A stretch of 50,007 bases of DNA from Halieaceae bacterium (GCA_016744355.1 JADGEN010000018.1:1-50007); one strand, 5' to 3'. Numbered from the stretch's first letter, positions 34,994 to 44,718 are shown. The notes: generated from the sequence alone by a model not told the origin. Numbers and translations: made by a program.

Positions 34994-36502
34994 CTAGCTC
35001 AACTGCAGGGTCAGGCCAATTCTCTTTAGCATTATTTGTTCTTGTTTTAACTCACTGTAGGTGAGTGGGTGCTGCTCTAGCCAACCCTCAGGAAAGCCCA
35101 GACCCAGTGACTGTTCGCTGACCGTAATGGTAAATTCGGGTAATAATTCCAGCTCGTCTGCATATTTAAAGTGTACCGCCAAACGTAAAATAGCGGTAAG
35201 CCGAAATAGACGGGGCTGCTCCTGCTCAGGTATGTCCGAAAATAATTCTTCGCTGAGCTTACCCCTGTGCGTAAGCGCGATCACCGCGAGATACTCTTGC
35301 TCCTGCTGTGAAAATCCAGGTAAATCGGCATTGCGTAGCAAATAGGCTGAATGCCGATTGTAGTGTTTGTGCGAGATGGCCATGCCGATTTCATAGGTGC
35401 GTACTGCCCAGTGCAATAAGTCCCAGTCATCATTTCCCAATTGCCAGCTAATACGACTGGCGGTGTATAAAATCCGTGCTCGGCGCTCCACCAGAGCAAC
35501 GGCGTCCTGGTCGACGTTATAGCGTTGAATCAGTGCATTACAGGTGCGTTCGCGCACGTCTTCATGGGTGAGGCGTCCCAGCAAGTCATACAGCACGCCT
35601 TCTCGTAATGCGCCCTTTGATGCTCGCATGTTCTCGATGTTGAGCGTGTCAAATAGTGCGCTGATAATTGCAACTCCGGAGATAATTACACCGCGTCTGG
35701 ATGCCCCAAGCCCCTCGAGTTCAATCTCCTCCATGGCATCGAAGTCCAGCAGTGCATTCTCCAGTTCCTTCAGCCCATTGCGGTTTATACCGCCTTCCGA
35801 CCAGCCGTGAAGCATGAGAATGGTTTCGATTGCCTGCAGTGTGCCGGATGAACCGATAGCCTCCACCCAGTGACCACTGTGATATTTGTGCCGAATGCGA
35901 GTGCTTTCGATGCGGGCTTTATTGTAGGCTCGCCTGTATTGCGAGCGGTCGATCAGCCCGTCTGGAAAAAACTCCGCATTGTAGGATACGCAGCCCATCT
36001 GCAGGCTTTCCATTTGCCTGGGTTCGAATTTCTCACCAATAATAAACTCGGTACTGCCGCCGCCTATGTCGATAACCAGACGGGATTGGGCGTCGTCGGC
36101 CAGCGAATGCGCCACGCCCAGATAAACCAGTCTTGCTTCTTCTATACCGTAGATGACATCTATGCCCACGCCCAGAATTTGCCTGGCACGCAGGGTAAAT
36201 TCCCAGCGATTTCTGGCGACGCGCAGAGCGTTGGTGCCCACAATCCTTATGCGATCAACTTCTACGCTTTCGAGCAGTTGGGCAAAGCGAGTGAGACAGG
36301 CGAGGCCGCGTTCCATTGCCTCTTCAGACAGTACGCCCGCGTGAAGTCCGGCGCCCAACTGTACCTTCTCGGCCAGTGTTTCTACCGGGCGCATCTCTCC
36401 GTGTTCTATTTTGGCGATAATGAGGTGAAACGAATTGCTGCCCAGGTCCAGGGCGGCTAGCAGACTGCCTTCTGGCAGAGGGGCTTGGGTGCTATTTTCC
36501 AA
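34994..36502 (-). CDS. ppx: Ppx/GppA exopolyphosphatase family protein, 502 aa
   Basis: The enzyme cleaves terminal phosphate from polyphosphate or pppGpp. It has ASKHA-fold signatures: LAALDLGSNSFHLIIAK (phosphate loop 1), VIGTNALRVARN, and VIDIGGGSTEFIIG (phosphate loop 2). The C-terminal about 180 residues form the HD-like helical domain. Length is between E. coli Ppx (513) and GppA (494), so the choice between them is not certain. The start appears to be TTG 36502, with AGGA six bases upstream. The gene stands alone. Confidence 0.9.
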   Translation of the reverse strand: MENSTQAPLPEGSLLAALDLGSNSFHLIIAKIEHGEMRPVETLAEKVQLGAGLHAGVLSEEAMERGLACLTRFAQLLESVEVDRIRIVGTNALRVARNRWEFTLRARQILGVGIDVIYGIEEARLVYLGVAHSLADDAQSRLVIDIGGGSTEFIIGEKFEPRQMESLQMGCVSYNAEFFPDGLIDRSQYRRAYNKARIESTRIRHKYHSGHWVEAIGSSGTLQAIETILMLHGWSEGGINRNGLKELENALLDFDAMEEIELEGLGASRRGVIISGVAIISALFDTLNIENMRASKGALREGVLYDLLGRLTHEDVRERTCNALIQRYNVDQDAVALVERRARILYTASRISWQLGNDDWDLLHWAVRTYEIGMAISHKHYNRHSAYLLRNADLPGFSQQEQEYLAVIALTHRGKLSEELFSDIPEQEQPRLFRLTAILRLAVHFKYADELELLPEFTITVSEQSLGLGFPEGWLEQHPLTYSELKQEQIMLKRIGLTLQLS

Positions 36503-36617
36503 AAAAGGTCCTGCTGGAAGATGGGAATATGTGTCGCTATGATAATCGAAGCGTCACCTATTCACCAAGGGGAGATGGCATGGCTGCACAACCGCAGCCA
36601 TGCCAGGCTTAGGCAGG

Positions 36618-37493
36618 CTACAACTGTGGCACACTGGCCAGGTCAATGGGCAGTTCTGCACGCCCAATCCGGGCAGCCCTTTCCTGCAGTGTGGCTTCGG
36701 CGCCCTCCAGTCCAATCATAATCACAAAGCGTTTATCCCTGATACCTTCCAAAGCATAGCGGGCCAGTTCATCCAGGTCTTGCACCGGCATTTTCATGCC
36801 TGCCGCTTCTGCGGCTTTCTGAAAGTCCTGCACGCTAGGCACAGGGTCATAGGGCTTTTCCCTTGCGAGGTCTGTGGGCCGGTTTCTGTCGGTGGTCCAG
36901 ATGCCTGTGTCCAGCAGACCGCCAGAGGGGTAGAAAATAGAGGCGCCAAGATTCGTTTCCTCAGTTTGCAGTTGCGCGGCCAGGCATTCGGTAATACACG
37001 AAACTGCCGCTTTGCTGGATGCGTAGACCGACTGGTAGGGCAGGGGAGACACGCCACCATCACCGGAGGATGTGTTAATGACATGACCCGCTTCACCAGA
37101 GGCGATCATGCGCGGCACAAATGCCCGTATGCCATGCATAACACCGTGAACATTAACGCCGTGAACCCATAACCAGTCGTTGGCTGTTGTTTCCCACACA
37201 TTGGCCGAGGGGGCTGCAACTCCGGCATTGTTAAACAGGAAATGGCAGGCACCGTGAGTGTCGTACACCTTGTCGGCAAAGGCATTCACAGAGTCGGCGC
37301 TCGATACGTCGGTCACTACGCCCATAATCTCGCCGGCATCGGCAAATTCTGCCGTAACCCGGTCCAGGGCGGCCTGTTCTACATCGCCTATTACTACTTT
37401 GGCGCCCGCGGCCAGCAGCTCTTTGACCAATGAGCGGCCTATGCCACTCGCTCCACCGGTTACCGCAGCGATTTTATTGTTGAAAATGTCCAT
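36618..37493 (-). CDS. Short-chain dehydrogenase/reductase, 291 aa
   Basis: A classical SDR with N-terminal TGGASGIG (13-20), NNAGVAAPS, a Ser-rich INTSSGDGG catalytic Ser region and YASSKAAV with Tyr and Lys. It is longer than usual by about 35 residues, with a C-terminal extension resembling SDR family members acting on cyclohexenyl or chlorophenol-type alcohols. Asp in VIGDVE suggests NAD(H). AAGG precedes the ATG. It is divergent from the P450 gene and may belong to the same metabolism (inference). Confidence 0.87.
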   Translation of the reverse strand: MDIFNNKIAAVTGGASGIGRSLVKELLAAGAKVVIGDVEQAALDRVTAEFADAGEIMGVVTDVSSADSVNAFADKVYDTHGACHFLFNNAGVAAPSANVWETTANDWLWVHGVNVHGVMHGIRAFVPRMIASGEAGHVINTSSGDGGVSPLPYQSVYASSKAAVSCITECLAAQLQTEETNLGASIFYPSGGLLDTGIWTTDRNRPTDLAREKPYDPVPSVQDFQKAAEAAGMKMPVQDLDELARYALEGIRDKRFVIMIGLEGAEATLQERAARIGRAELPIDLASVPQL

Positions 37494-37578
37494 GTATATG
37501 CCTTAATTGATTAGTTGTTAATACAGCTTATAGCTTACCTGTACAGAGCGGCCCGGTGCAGGGTCGTACGCAGTGAAC

Positions 37579-37591
37579 AGTTTAGTAAACT
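37579..37591. promoter_or_regulatory. Dyad operator candidate before P450 gene
   Basis: AGTTTA-G-TAAACT is a perfect 6-1-6 palindrome in the gap between the divergent SDR and P450 genes, with near-symmetric CAGTG/CACTG further out. It has the geometry of a TetR/GntR-type operator. The regulator is unknown and not adjacent. Confidence 0.35.
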
Positions 37592-37725
37592 TTACCACTG
37601 TCGGTTTTGTTCACCCGGTGAAACCTCCTGATGTGAAATCGATAGTGCTCGCTTCTACCAGCGCGAAACATAGGCTACAGTCTTGTTTTACCTAACAGCT
37701 AACTCCAAGCAGGAATTGCGCCACT

Positions 37726-38967
37726 ATGAATCAGCCAGAGCAGAACTTGCAGCCCATTGAAGAACTATACGACCCCAATTCGTTGAAATACAGCGTGAAC
37801 CCCACGCCTCAATGTCTGGCGCTGGCAAAGCGGGGGAAATTGGTGTGGTACGAGCCCTGGCAGGCCTGGATCATGACGCGCATGCCCGACATCATGGATT
37901 GTTGGAAGCGGGAGTATTTGTCTTCAGACTTTTACGACTGGGAGTTTGCTCCCCAGCGTCCTCCGCAGGACCAATGGAGTAATTTTGAGCGGGCCCTGAT
38001 TGGTCACTCGCTGGTGGCAGATCACGATCATCACCGTCTGGTGCGGCGCGTCACAGCGCCGGCATTTTCGCGTAATGTCGTTGATGCTATTCAGAAGCGC
38101 ATTGAGCCGGATGTGCAAAAATTGTTTGACGAACTGGGTGAACCGGAGAGTTTTGATTATCTAGAGAAAATAGCACAGGAAATCCCCTTTATCTCCATCA
38201 CCCGCACTATAGGGGTGCCGGAAAAATACTGGCCACAAATCAAGCAAGTGATCCTCACGTTTACCGAGACCTGGAACCCCACCATATCCGATGAACGGCG
38301 CGCGAAGGCCAGGGAGGATAGCAACCAGGCAATTGAGATACTAAAGCAAGTGATTGCAGAGCGCAGAGCAGCACCGGTGCAGGATGACTTTCTCAGCGTG
38401 TTGTTGAAGGTTGAGGAGGAAAATGACGGATTTGAGGAGTGGGATATTATTACCCTGGTACTCGCCCTTATCGGCGCAGGTTCCGATACCACATTGGTTG
38501 CCCAGCAGTGGTCGGTGTATGCTCTGCTTAAAAACCCGGGACAAATTCCAGCTGCGCTGGAAACTGCGGATAGTTTTTCCAATGCCTTCAGTGAAATAAG
38601 CCGCTGGTCAACCCAGTCGAAAATGGGTTTTGCCCGCTATGCCCCCGAGGATATGGACATACTCGGCCAGAAAGTGAGCAAGGGTCAAATGGTGTTAATG
38701 ATGCCGCACCTGAAAAATCATGACCCCGAGTATTATGATGACCCCGAGACTTTCGATGTTAAACGTGTGTTTAACCCCGATGTTCTTTTTGGTTACGGCC
38801 CACGCTTCTGTATTGGCGCCGCTCTGGCCAAACGTCAGCTTTATCTCACTATCAGCGAGTTGTTTAAGCGTTTTCCGAATATCGAGTTGGCTGAAGAACC
38901 CGAGCGGGATACCACTGACCACAACGCCATCACATTTACCCGTTTGATGTTGAAGACTAACGCCTAG
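37726..38967 (+). CDS. Cytochrome P450, 413 aa
   Basis: This soluble bacterial P450 mono-oxygenase inserts one oxygen into an unactivated C-H bond or removes an alkyl group. Visible elements are HDHHRLVRR (C-helix heme propionate contacts, about 100-108), AGSDTT in the I-helix (251-256), ExxR at 290-293 and the heme-binding loop FGYGPRFCIG with Cys362. No ferredoxin or reductase gene is next to it. It opens the cluster P450, two PYROXD2-like oxidoreductases, GcvT-like, Rieske, and is separated from the next gene by 120 bases. Substrate unknown. Confidence 0.93.
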   Translation: MNQPEQNLQPIEELYDPNSLKYSVNPTPQCLALAKRGKLVWYEPWQAWIMTRMPDIMDCWKREYLSSDFYDWEFAPQRPPQDQWSNFERALIGHSLVADHDHHRLVRRVTAPAFSRNVVDAIQKRIEPDVQKLFDELGEPESFDYLEKIAQEIPFISITRTIGVPEKYWPQIKQVILTFTETWNPTISDERRAKAREDSNQAIEILKQVIAERRAAPVQDDFLSVLLKVEEENDGFEEWDIITLVLALIGAGSDTTLVAQQWSVYALLKNPGQIPAALETADSFSNAFSEISRWSTQSKMGFARYAPEDMDILGQKVSKGQMVLMMPHLKNHDPEYYDDPETFDVKRVFNPDVLFGYGPRFCIGAALAKRQLYLTISELFKRFPNIELAEEPERDTTDHNAITFTRLMLKTNA

Positions 38968-39087
38968 CCTCAGTCTGCTTTAACTGAATGACTGTTCATT
39001 CCATGATGGACAGTGCGGCACGCGCATGGCATGATTTCGGCCGATGTCACAGTCGGTGGCAGCTTTTCTCAATAAGCGGAGAATCGG

Positions 39088-40704
39088 GTGAAGAAATACG
39101 ATGCCATCGTCATTGGAGCGGGTCATAATGGTCTCTCCAACGGCGCCTACCTTGCTAAGGCCGGGCTCGACGTGCTGGTGCTTGAACGCAACAGTTATAT
39201 CGGCGGCGCCACCGTCAGTCGGGAATTACACAAAGACTGGACCTACTCCAACTGTTCCTATGTGTGCAGCTTGCTGCGTCCCGAAATTGTGCGCGACCTG
39301 GAATTGCCCAGACACGGATTGCAGGTAGTACCCTACGGCGGCGGTGTGACGTTCATGCAAAACGGCGACCACTTTGGAAACTACTTTGATCACGAGCGTC
39401 AGCACCGGGAGATGGCACGTTTCTCTAAACGCGATGCCAATGCCTACGAGCGCTATTCTGCCGATGTACAAAAACAAACCCGGTTGATTCGCCCCTATCT
39501 TCTGCGCCGTCCACCCGACCCCACTTCGCTCAAATTGCGCGACCTGAAAGATCTGGCAGAGTTTGCCGGAAGCTTCACTGCGTTGGGTGAGGAGGGGTTG
39601 GCCGATACCCTCAAATTCTGGACCAAAAGTGTAGGTGACTATCTGGAAGAGTATTTTGAAACAGACGTGATCAAAGCGCATTTGGCGGGCAGTGGCATTA
39701 TAGGCACCGCTTTGGGGGTTTATTCCCCTGGTACGGCCTATGTACTATTACACCACTACATGGGTGATGTTGACGGTAACGTCGGTTCCTGGGGATTTGC
39801 GCGTGGCGGAATGGGGGCTGTGTCTGGCTCGCTGGCAAAATCCTACCAATCCTTTGGCGGAGAGATTGTATGCGATGCCGACGTAGAGCGTATTTTGGTA
39901 AAAGGCGGCAGAACTGTAGGCGTGGCGCTTAAAAATGGTGATGAATACCACGCCGATATTGTGGTATCCAACCTCGATCCGAAACGTACCTTCCTCGATG
40001 TAATGGACGCCTCAGACTTGCCCGCTGATGTGGTGAAAAAGGCCGAGAATTTCAAGATAAGAGGTTCTTCAGGCAAGCTCAATATTGCCCTGGATGGTCT
40101 GCCCACCTTTAACGGCATTGAAAAAGGCAGCCCTCTGGGCGTAGGTGACATGCACTTCACTGACTCGCTGGAGCGTATGGAGCGCGCCTACGATGACTGG
40201 AAGGCGGGTACCTGGTCGAAAGACCCCTACCTCGATATGCTCATTCCCAGTCAGAACGATCCAACCCTGGCACCGCCAGGCAAGCATATGATGACGGTGT
40301 TTGTGCAGTATGCACCGCCTAAAATAAACGGCGGTGAGTGGACTGCCGAGGATAAGGCCGGCTTTGAAAAATCGGTGCTGGACCAGATTGGGCGTTACAG
40401 TCCAGATTTCAAAGACCTTATTCTGCACTGTGAAACGCGCACGCCGGCTGAAATTGAGGCGGAAGTAGGGCTCACCGAGGGCAATATATTTCAGGGCGAA
40501 CTCACCTTTGACCAGTTGCTGTTCAACCGGCCGTTCCCTGGCTACGCACAGTATCGCGGACCGGTTCAGGGGATGTATATGTGCGGCTCGGGCACACACC
40601 CCGGTGGCGGCGTAATGTCTGCGCCCGGGGCCAACGCAGCGCGTGAAATACTGCGCGACCTGAACCAAACCAACACGGTTCCAGAGGGCTATGCCGATGA
40701 CTAA
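39088..40704 (+). CDS. PYROXD2-like FAD oxidoreductase (phytoene desaturase fold), 538 aa
   Basis: The N-terminal FAD dinucleotide-binding motif is GAGHNGLSNGAYLAKAGLDV, followed by ERNSYIGGATVSREL. The C terminus carries the family ending MYMCGSGTHPGGGVMSAPGANAA. These are hallmarks of the PYROXD2/CrtI-like amine-oxidase superfamily. Such enzymes dehydrogenate or isomerise hydrocarbon or amine substrates with FAD. The start is GTG 39088, with CGGAGA upstream. Its last 14 bases overlap the next paralogue, showing co-translation. Confidence 0.88.
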   Translation: MKKYDAIVIGAGHNGLSNGAYLAKAGLDVLVLERNSYIGGATVSRELHKDWTYSNCSYVCSLLRPEIVRDLELPRHGLQVVPYGGGVTFMQNGDHFGNYFDHERQHREMARFSKRDANAYERYSADVQKQTRLIRPYLLRRPPDPTSLKLRDLKDLAEFAGSFTALGEEGLADTLKFWTKSVGDYLEEYFETDVIKAHLAGSGIIGTALGVYSPGTAYVLLHHYMGDVDGNVGSWGFARGGMGAVSGSLAKSYQSFGGEIVCDADVERILVKGGRTVGVALKNGDEYHADIVVSNLDPKRTFLDVMDASDLPADVVKKAENFKIRGSSGKLNIALDGLPTFNGIEKGSPLGVGDMHFTDSLERMERAYDDWKAGTWSKDPYLDMLIPSQNDPTLAPPGKHMMTVFVQYAPPKINGGEWTAEDKAGFEKSVLDQIGRYSPDFKDLILHCETRTPAEIEAEVGLTEGNIFQGELTFDQLLFNRPFPGYAQYRGPVQGMYMCGSGTHPGGGVMSAPGANAAREILRDLNQTNTVPEGYADD

Positions 40705-42259
40705 GTATGACGCGGTATTAGTTGGCGGTGGCCACAATGGTCTGGTGTGTGCAGCTTATTTAGCCAAGGCAGGTAAGAACGTGCTGGTGCTGGAGGCGAA
40801 TGAGACGCTGGGTGGCGCGGCTGCCACACGCGAGTTTGCGCCCGGCTACAAGGTGTCCTCCTGTGCACACTGGCTGACTCACCTGAGCCCTCAAGTAAGC
40901 AAAGACCTTTCGCTTGAACGCCACGGTCTGGCACTCGCGGCAACAGACCTTAACTCAATCGGTCTCGCCGCCGACGGACAGCATGTCACCGTCAGCGGCG
41001 ATAGTGTTGCCGGAGATACAGTGTCTGCTGCCGACAAACAGGCCTATACCGAATTTCATCGCAAGACCATGAAGTTCTCTGGGCTATTAGCCAAGGCCTT
41101 TGCAGTGCGGCCACCGAAGCTTGTGGAGTCCAATTTCACCGATCGCCTCAACCTCATCAAGCTGGGGCTGGGAATGAAAATGATGGGCCGTGAAGACATG
41201 AGTGAACTCATGCGCCTTGCCCTGATCAATATGTACGATGTGATGGAAGAGAACTTTGACAACGAAGCACTGAAGGCGCTATTGAGCTTTGACGGGGTAT
41301 TGGGTGCACACATGGGGCCGCGCTCACCCAATACGGTGTTTGGTTATTTGTATAGGCGCGTTGGCGACGTACACGGCTACCGTGGGCCCGCACAGGTTAA
41401 AGGCGGCATGGGTGCCGTTGGCATTGCACTGGCCGAAGCGGCAAGGTCCGTCGGTGTTGAAATTCGAACCGCGACTCCCGTTGCGAAAATTAATCTGCGC
41501 GATGGACGTGCCGTGGGAGTGACTCTCGCAACAGGTGACGTAATAGAAGCGCCTTTGATCGTGTCCAATGCTGACCCGGTGACCACCTTCGAAAAGCTGG
41601 TGGGTTATCGCAATGTTGAGACTGGTCTGGTCAGGCGGGTGAGCCAAATTCGAATGCGCAGCGGTGTGGCCAAATTGCATTTAGCGCTGGATGGCTTGCC
41701 GCAATTTTGTGGTCTCGACGAATCGCAGTTGGGACAGCGCTTGGTTATTGCGCCGACTATGGACTACATCGAAAGTGCATTTAACCATGCCAAATATGGT
41801 GAGTCGTCATTGGCACCGGCACTCGATATCAGTATCCCTACAATTGCTGACCACACACTGGCCCCTGCGGGCAAGCATGTGCTGTCGGCGATTGTGCAGT
41901 TTGCTCCCTACGATCTAAACGGTGGTTGGGATGCTCACAGAGAACATTTTACCCGTCAGGTGATAGACGCCATCAGTCCCTATGCGCCGGATATTTCCCA
42001 GCGCATTGTAGCCAGTGAGCTGCTTACACCTGTAGACCTGGAGCGCGAGTTTCATATGAAGGGCGGACACTGGCACCACGGAGAAATTAGTCTGGACCAG
42101 GTGATGATGATGCGACCGTTTCCCGGTGCAACCCAATATGGCACGGCAGTGGGCGGTTTGTATTTATGCGGTGCAGGCTCGCACCCCGGTGGTAGCGTGA
42201 TGGGTTTGGCCGGGCGAAACGCCGCACAGGAAATAATTAAGAGGGGGGCTGACGCATGA
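40691..42259 (+). CDS. Second PYROXD2-like FAD oxidoreductase, 522 aa
   Basis: A paralogue of the preceding gene, with the FAD motif GGGHNGLVCAAYLAKAGKNV, EANETLGGAAATREF, and the ending LYLCGAGSHPGGSVMGLAGRNAA. It is clearly diverged from its neighbour, so the pair may act as a heterodimer or on consecutive steps. ATG 40691 and ATG 40697 are both possible starts. The stop overlaps the GcvT-like start as ATGA. A tandem pair followed by a folate-dependent transferase suggests oxidation of an N- or O-methyl substrate (inference). Confidence 0.87.
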   Translation: MPMTKYDAVLVGGGHNGLVCAAYLAKAGKNVLVLEANETLGGAAATREFAPGYKVSSCAHWLTHLSPQVSKDLSLERHGLALAATDLNSIGLAADGQHVTVSGDSVAGDTVSAADKQAYTEFHRKTMKFSGLLAKAFAVRPPKLVESNFTDRLNLIKLGLGMKMMGREDMSELMRLALINMYDVMEENFDNEALKALLSFDGVLGAHMGPRSPNTVFGYLYRRVGDVHGYRGPAQVKGGMGAVGIALAEAARSVGVEIRTATPVAKINLRDGRAVGVTLATGDVIEAPLIVSNADPVTTFEKLVGYRNVETGLVRRVSQIRMRSGVAKLHLALDGLPQFCGLDESQLGQRLVIAPTMDYIESAFNHAKYGESSLAPALDISIPTIADHTLAPAGKHVLSAIVQFAPYDLNGGWDAHREHFTRQVIDAISPYAPDISQRIVASELLTPVDLEREFHMKGGHWHHGEISLDQVMMMRPFPGATQYGTAVGGLYLCGAGSHPGGSVMGLAGRNAAQEIIKRGADA

Positions 42260-43440
42260 ACAGGAAACACGGCGACATCATGATGCTGGAGACGCCCTTT
42301 CACTCAAGGGTGGCAGCGCTAAATGAGATTAACGAGTGGGACGGCTGGGCTGGCTACACCACACCTACTGCCTATTTTGATGTGGAGCTGGAGTATTTCG
42401 CGGTGCGTAGTACAACAGGTGTATTCGACCTGTCTCCTATGAATAAATATCGTATTACAGGGCCGGATGCGCAGGCTTATCTGGACCGTGTAATGACTCG
42501 CAACATCAGTAAGATATCGGTGGGTCGGGTCGGCTATTCCGTGTGGTGTAACGACGCGGGTCAGGTACTGGACGACGGCACCATTTTTCGTTTGGGTGAA
42601 AGCGACTATCGACTCTGCTCCTATGCTCGTGCAATGGACTGGTTAAGCTGGTGTGCCATGGGCTTCGATGTGCATATAGATGACGAAAGTGATGGCGTTG
42701 CTGCACTGGCGGTGCAGGGGCCAACATCCTGCTCTTGTCTCAAGGCCATGGGCCTGAACGCTATCGAGGAGCTTAAGCCGTTTGGTCTTACACATTTCGA
42801 TTTTGAAGGCGAGGACCTGATGGTAAGTCGCACAGGTTTTACTGGCGACCTGGGTTACGAGCTGTGGATTGCGCCACATAAGGCCGAAGCCCTGTGGGAC
42901 AAGCTATTTGCCGCGGGCAAACCTTATATGATCAAGCCCATTGGTTCATCTGCGTTGAACTTGGCCCGTATCGAAACTGGTTTTTTGCAGGCCGGGGTAG
43001 ATTTTGTTTCCGCTCAGGATGCCGTGCGCCCGGGGCGTTCACGTTCGCCCTTTGAGCTGGGTCTCGGCTGGTTGGTTGACATGAATAAGCCGGTTTTTAA
43101 CGGTAAAAAGGCACTGCAGCGCGAGCAAAAAGAGGGCTCGCGTTATCGCTTTGTCATTCTCGATGTAGAGGGTAACAAGCCCGCCCACAATTCATTTATA
43201 TTCAAAGGTAAAAAACAGGTTGGCACGGTGACGTCTGCGGCCTGGTGTCCCACGGCAAAGTCCAATGTGGCCTTCGCCCAGCTCGAAATGCCTCACGGCC
43301 AAGTAGGGGATGAACTGGTCGCTGAGATTTATTACGAGAGAGAGCTGCAGTGGACCCGCGTTTTGGCGCCGTGTAAAGTTATCGACAGTGCAGTGTTTAA
43401 TCCGGAGCGACGACGTATGACCCCGGCGCCGGCCTTCTAG
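42256..43440 (+). CDS. GcvT-like aminomethyltransferase/demethylase, 394 aa
   Basis: The protein has the glycine-cleavage T-protein fold: FAVRSTTGVFDLSPMNKYRITGPDA, then YSVWCNDAGQVLDDGTIFR with the conserved Asp that binds tetrahydrofolate substrate, VQGPTS, SRTGFTGDLGYELW and the C-terminal barrel domain. Members move a one-carbon unit to tetrahydrofolate: GcvT, dimethylglycine oxidase domains, DmdA and the O-demethylases LigM/DesA. No other glycine-cleavage genes are nearby, so a demethylase-type role is more likely than glycine cleavage. ATG 42256 overlaps the upstream stop. ATG 42280 is an alternative start. Confidence 0.87.
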   Translation: MNRKHGDIMMLETPFHSRVAALNEINEWDGWAGYTTPTAYFDVELEYFAVRSTTGVFDLSPMNKYRITGPDAQAYLDRVMTRNISKISVGRVGYSVWCNDAGQVLDDGTIFRLGESDYRLCSYARAMDWLSWCAMGFDVHIDDESDGVAALAVQGPTSCSCLKAMGLNAIEELKPFGLTHFDFEGEDLMVSRTGFTGDLGYELWIAPHKAEALWDKLFAAGKPYMIKPIGSSALNLARIETGFLQAGVDFVSAQDAVRPGRSRSPFELGLGWLVDMNKPVFNGKKALQREQKEGSRYRFVILDVEGNKPAHNSFIFKGKKQVGTVTSAAWCPTAKSNVAFAQLEMPHGQVGDELVAEIYYERELQWTRVLAPCKVIDSAVFNPERRRMTPAPAF

Positions 43441-43500
43441 GACTCGCAGATAAAATTTATTGCAACCGACGTCACCGACAGCGCAGAAAAAATTGCGACT

Positions 43501-44620
43501 ATGGTTGCTGCGCAACAGGAAAAACCGGGCTATGCCATTAGCTCCTACTTTTACCGCTCCCCGGTGGTGTATCAAACTGAGCTCTCCCAGCTGATTTATC
43601 GTAGCTGGATCTACGCCGCACACGTCTCGGAAATCCCCAGCCCGGGCGATTACCAGTTGTTCGAAATAGGCGAAGACTCTGTCATCATTACGCGTTCCGC
43701 AGACGGCAAAGTACACGCGCTAATGAATATATGCCGCCACCGCGGTGCAAGAGTTTGTGAAGAGCCCAGTGGTAATCGTAAGACTTTTGTTTGCCCCTAT
43801 CATGGTTGGGTGTTCAATTTGGATGGCAGTTTGCGTGTCGCCCGGGAAATGGCAAGTAGAGATGACTTTGATCCGAGTGAGTTAGGCCTCAAGACGGCAA
43901 AAGTTGAAGTGTTTATGGGCATGATCTACATAAACTGTGACCCTGATGGCGCTGACTTTCTGGAAGCTGTGTCTGGAGAATTACCTGGAGTGCTATCACT
44001 GCGCCACCTCTCATCGCGCCTACGCCAAAATGCACACACTCAAAGACCGCTATGAAAATGTAGAGCCTATTGTGTCAGCAATGCTGGCGCGCACCGAAGC
44101 CGTCACTGGCGTAGAAGCTATGGGTAAAGCGCATACACGAATTTTTTCCGAGGCTGAGGGTTTTGGTACCTGCGTTCACCACAGTCGCTACGGATTATTT
44201 GACGGTTACTTAAAGGGCAGCGAAGACGGACGGGCCGTAGCGCCACTAATGGGGCAAATAAGTGGTTACGATGGCGGCGCGGGGGACTTCCAGATGGGGC
44301 CGCTCACCTCCATGCTTAACTATCCGGACCACTGCGTGTTGTACCGCTTTATTCCGCGCAGTCTTACTGAAACTGACATGCAAGTTGTGTGGTTTGTAAA
44401 CGGGGACGCAGTAGAGGGGGAGGATTATCATAAAGACAAGCTCATCTGGCTCTGGCATAACACTACGCTGGAAGACGAGTATATTATTTCGCGCAATAGC
44501 GCCGGGGTGAATTCTCACTTTTTCGAGCCCGGGCCGCTGCACCCTGAGTTCGAACAGACCCTGATGGCATTTCACGCTTGGTATCTCGACGCATTAGCGG
44601 GTTGCCCCTCCAAAAAATAG
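43501..44620 (+). pseudogene. Rieske ring-hydroxylating oxygenase alpha subunit, frame-disrupted
   Basis: The first frame (43501 to about 43965) encodes the Rieske domain with C78-R-H80 and C98-P-Y-H101, then INCDPDGADF. The second frame (from about 43958, +1 relative) continues with WKLCLENYLECYHCATSHRAY, the mononuclear-iron site (His-x4-His), to the end. Compared with CntA-like enzymes, roughly 33 residues normally between these two parts are missing, and the frame shifts there. That fits a deletion of about 98-101 bases, or a sequencing error. As it stands the first frame stops at 44055. Intact relatives use a ferredoxin reductase to hydroxylate or demethylate aromatics or quaternary amines. 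No reductase gene is adjacent. Confidence 0.8.
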
Positions 44621-44652
44621 GCTGAAACCCCTATAAAACAAGCATAGATCCG

Positions 44653-44681
44653 TTGTTTGTAAGGTTCATTGAGAGTAGAAT
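44653..44681 (+). promoter_or_regulatory. Promoter of DUF222-HNH gene
   Basis: TTGTTT (44653-44658) and TAGAAT (44676-44681) are separated by 17 bases. Transcription should start near 44688, inside the LexA box that follows directly. Confidence 0.6.
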
Positions 44682-44682
44682 A

Positions 44683-44702
44683 TACTGTACATAAATACAG
44701 TA
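44683..44702. promoter_or_regulatory. LexA (SOS) box
   Basis: TACTG-N10-CAGTA (spacer TACATAAATA) matches the E. coli LexA consensus at 18 of 20 positions and has both perfect half-sites. It overlaps the expected transcription start and ends 16 bases before the ATG of the HNH gene. Confidence 0.85.
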
Positions 44703-44718
44703 TTGGCAGGTTGCCGTT

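Noticed and set aside
43937-44620. Separate gene for a ring-hydroxylase catalytic subunit
   Set aside because: It starts within the Rieske frame, continues the same protein after a shift and has no ribosome-binding site, so it is treated as part of one broken gene.
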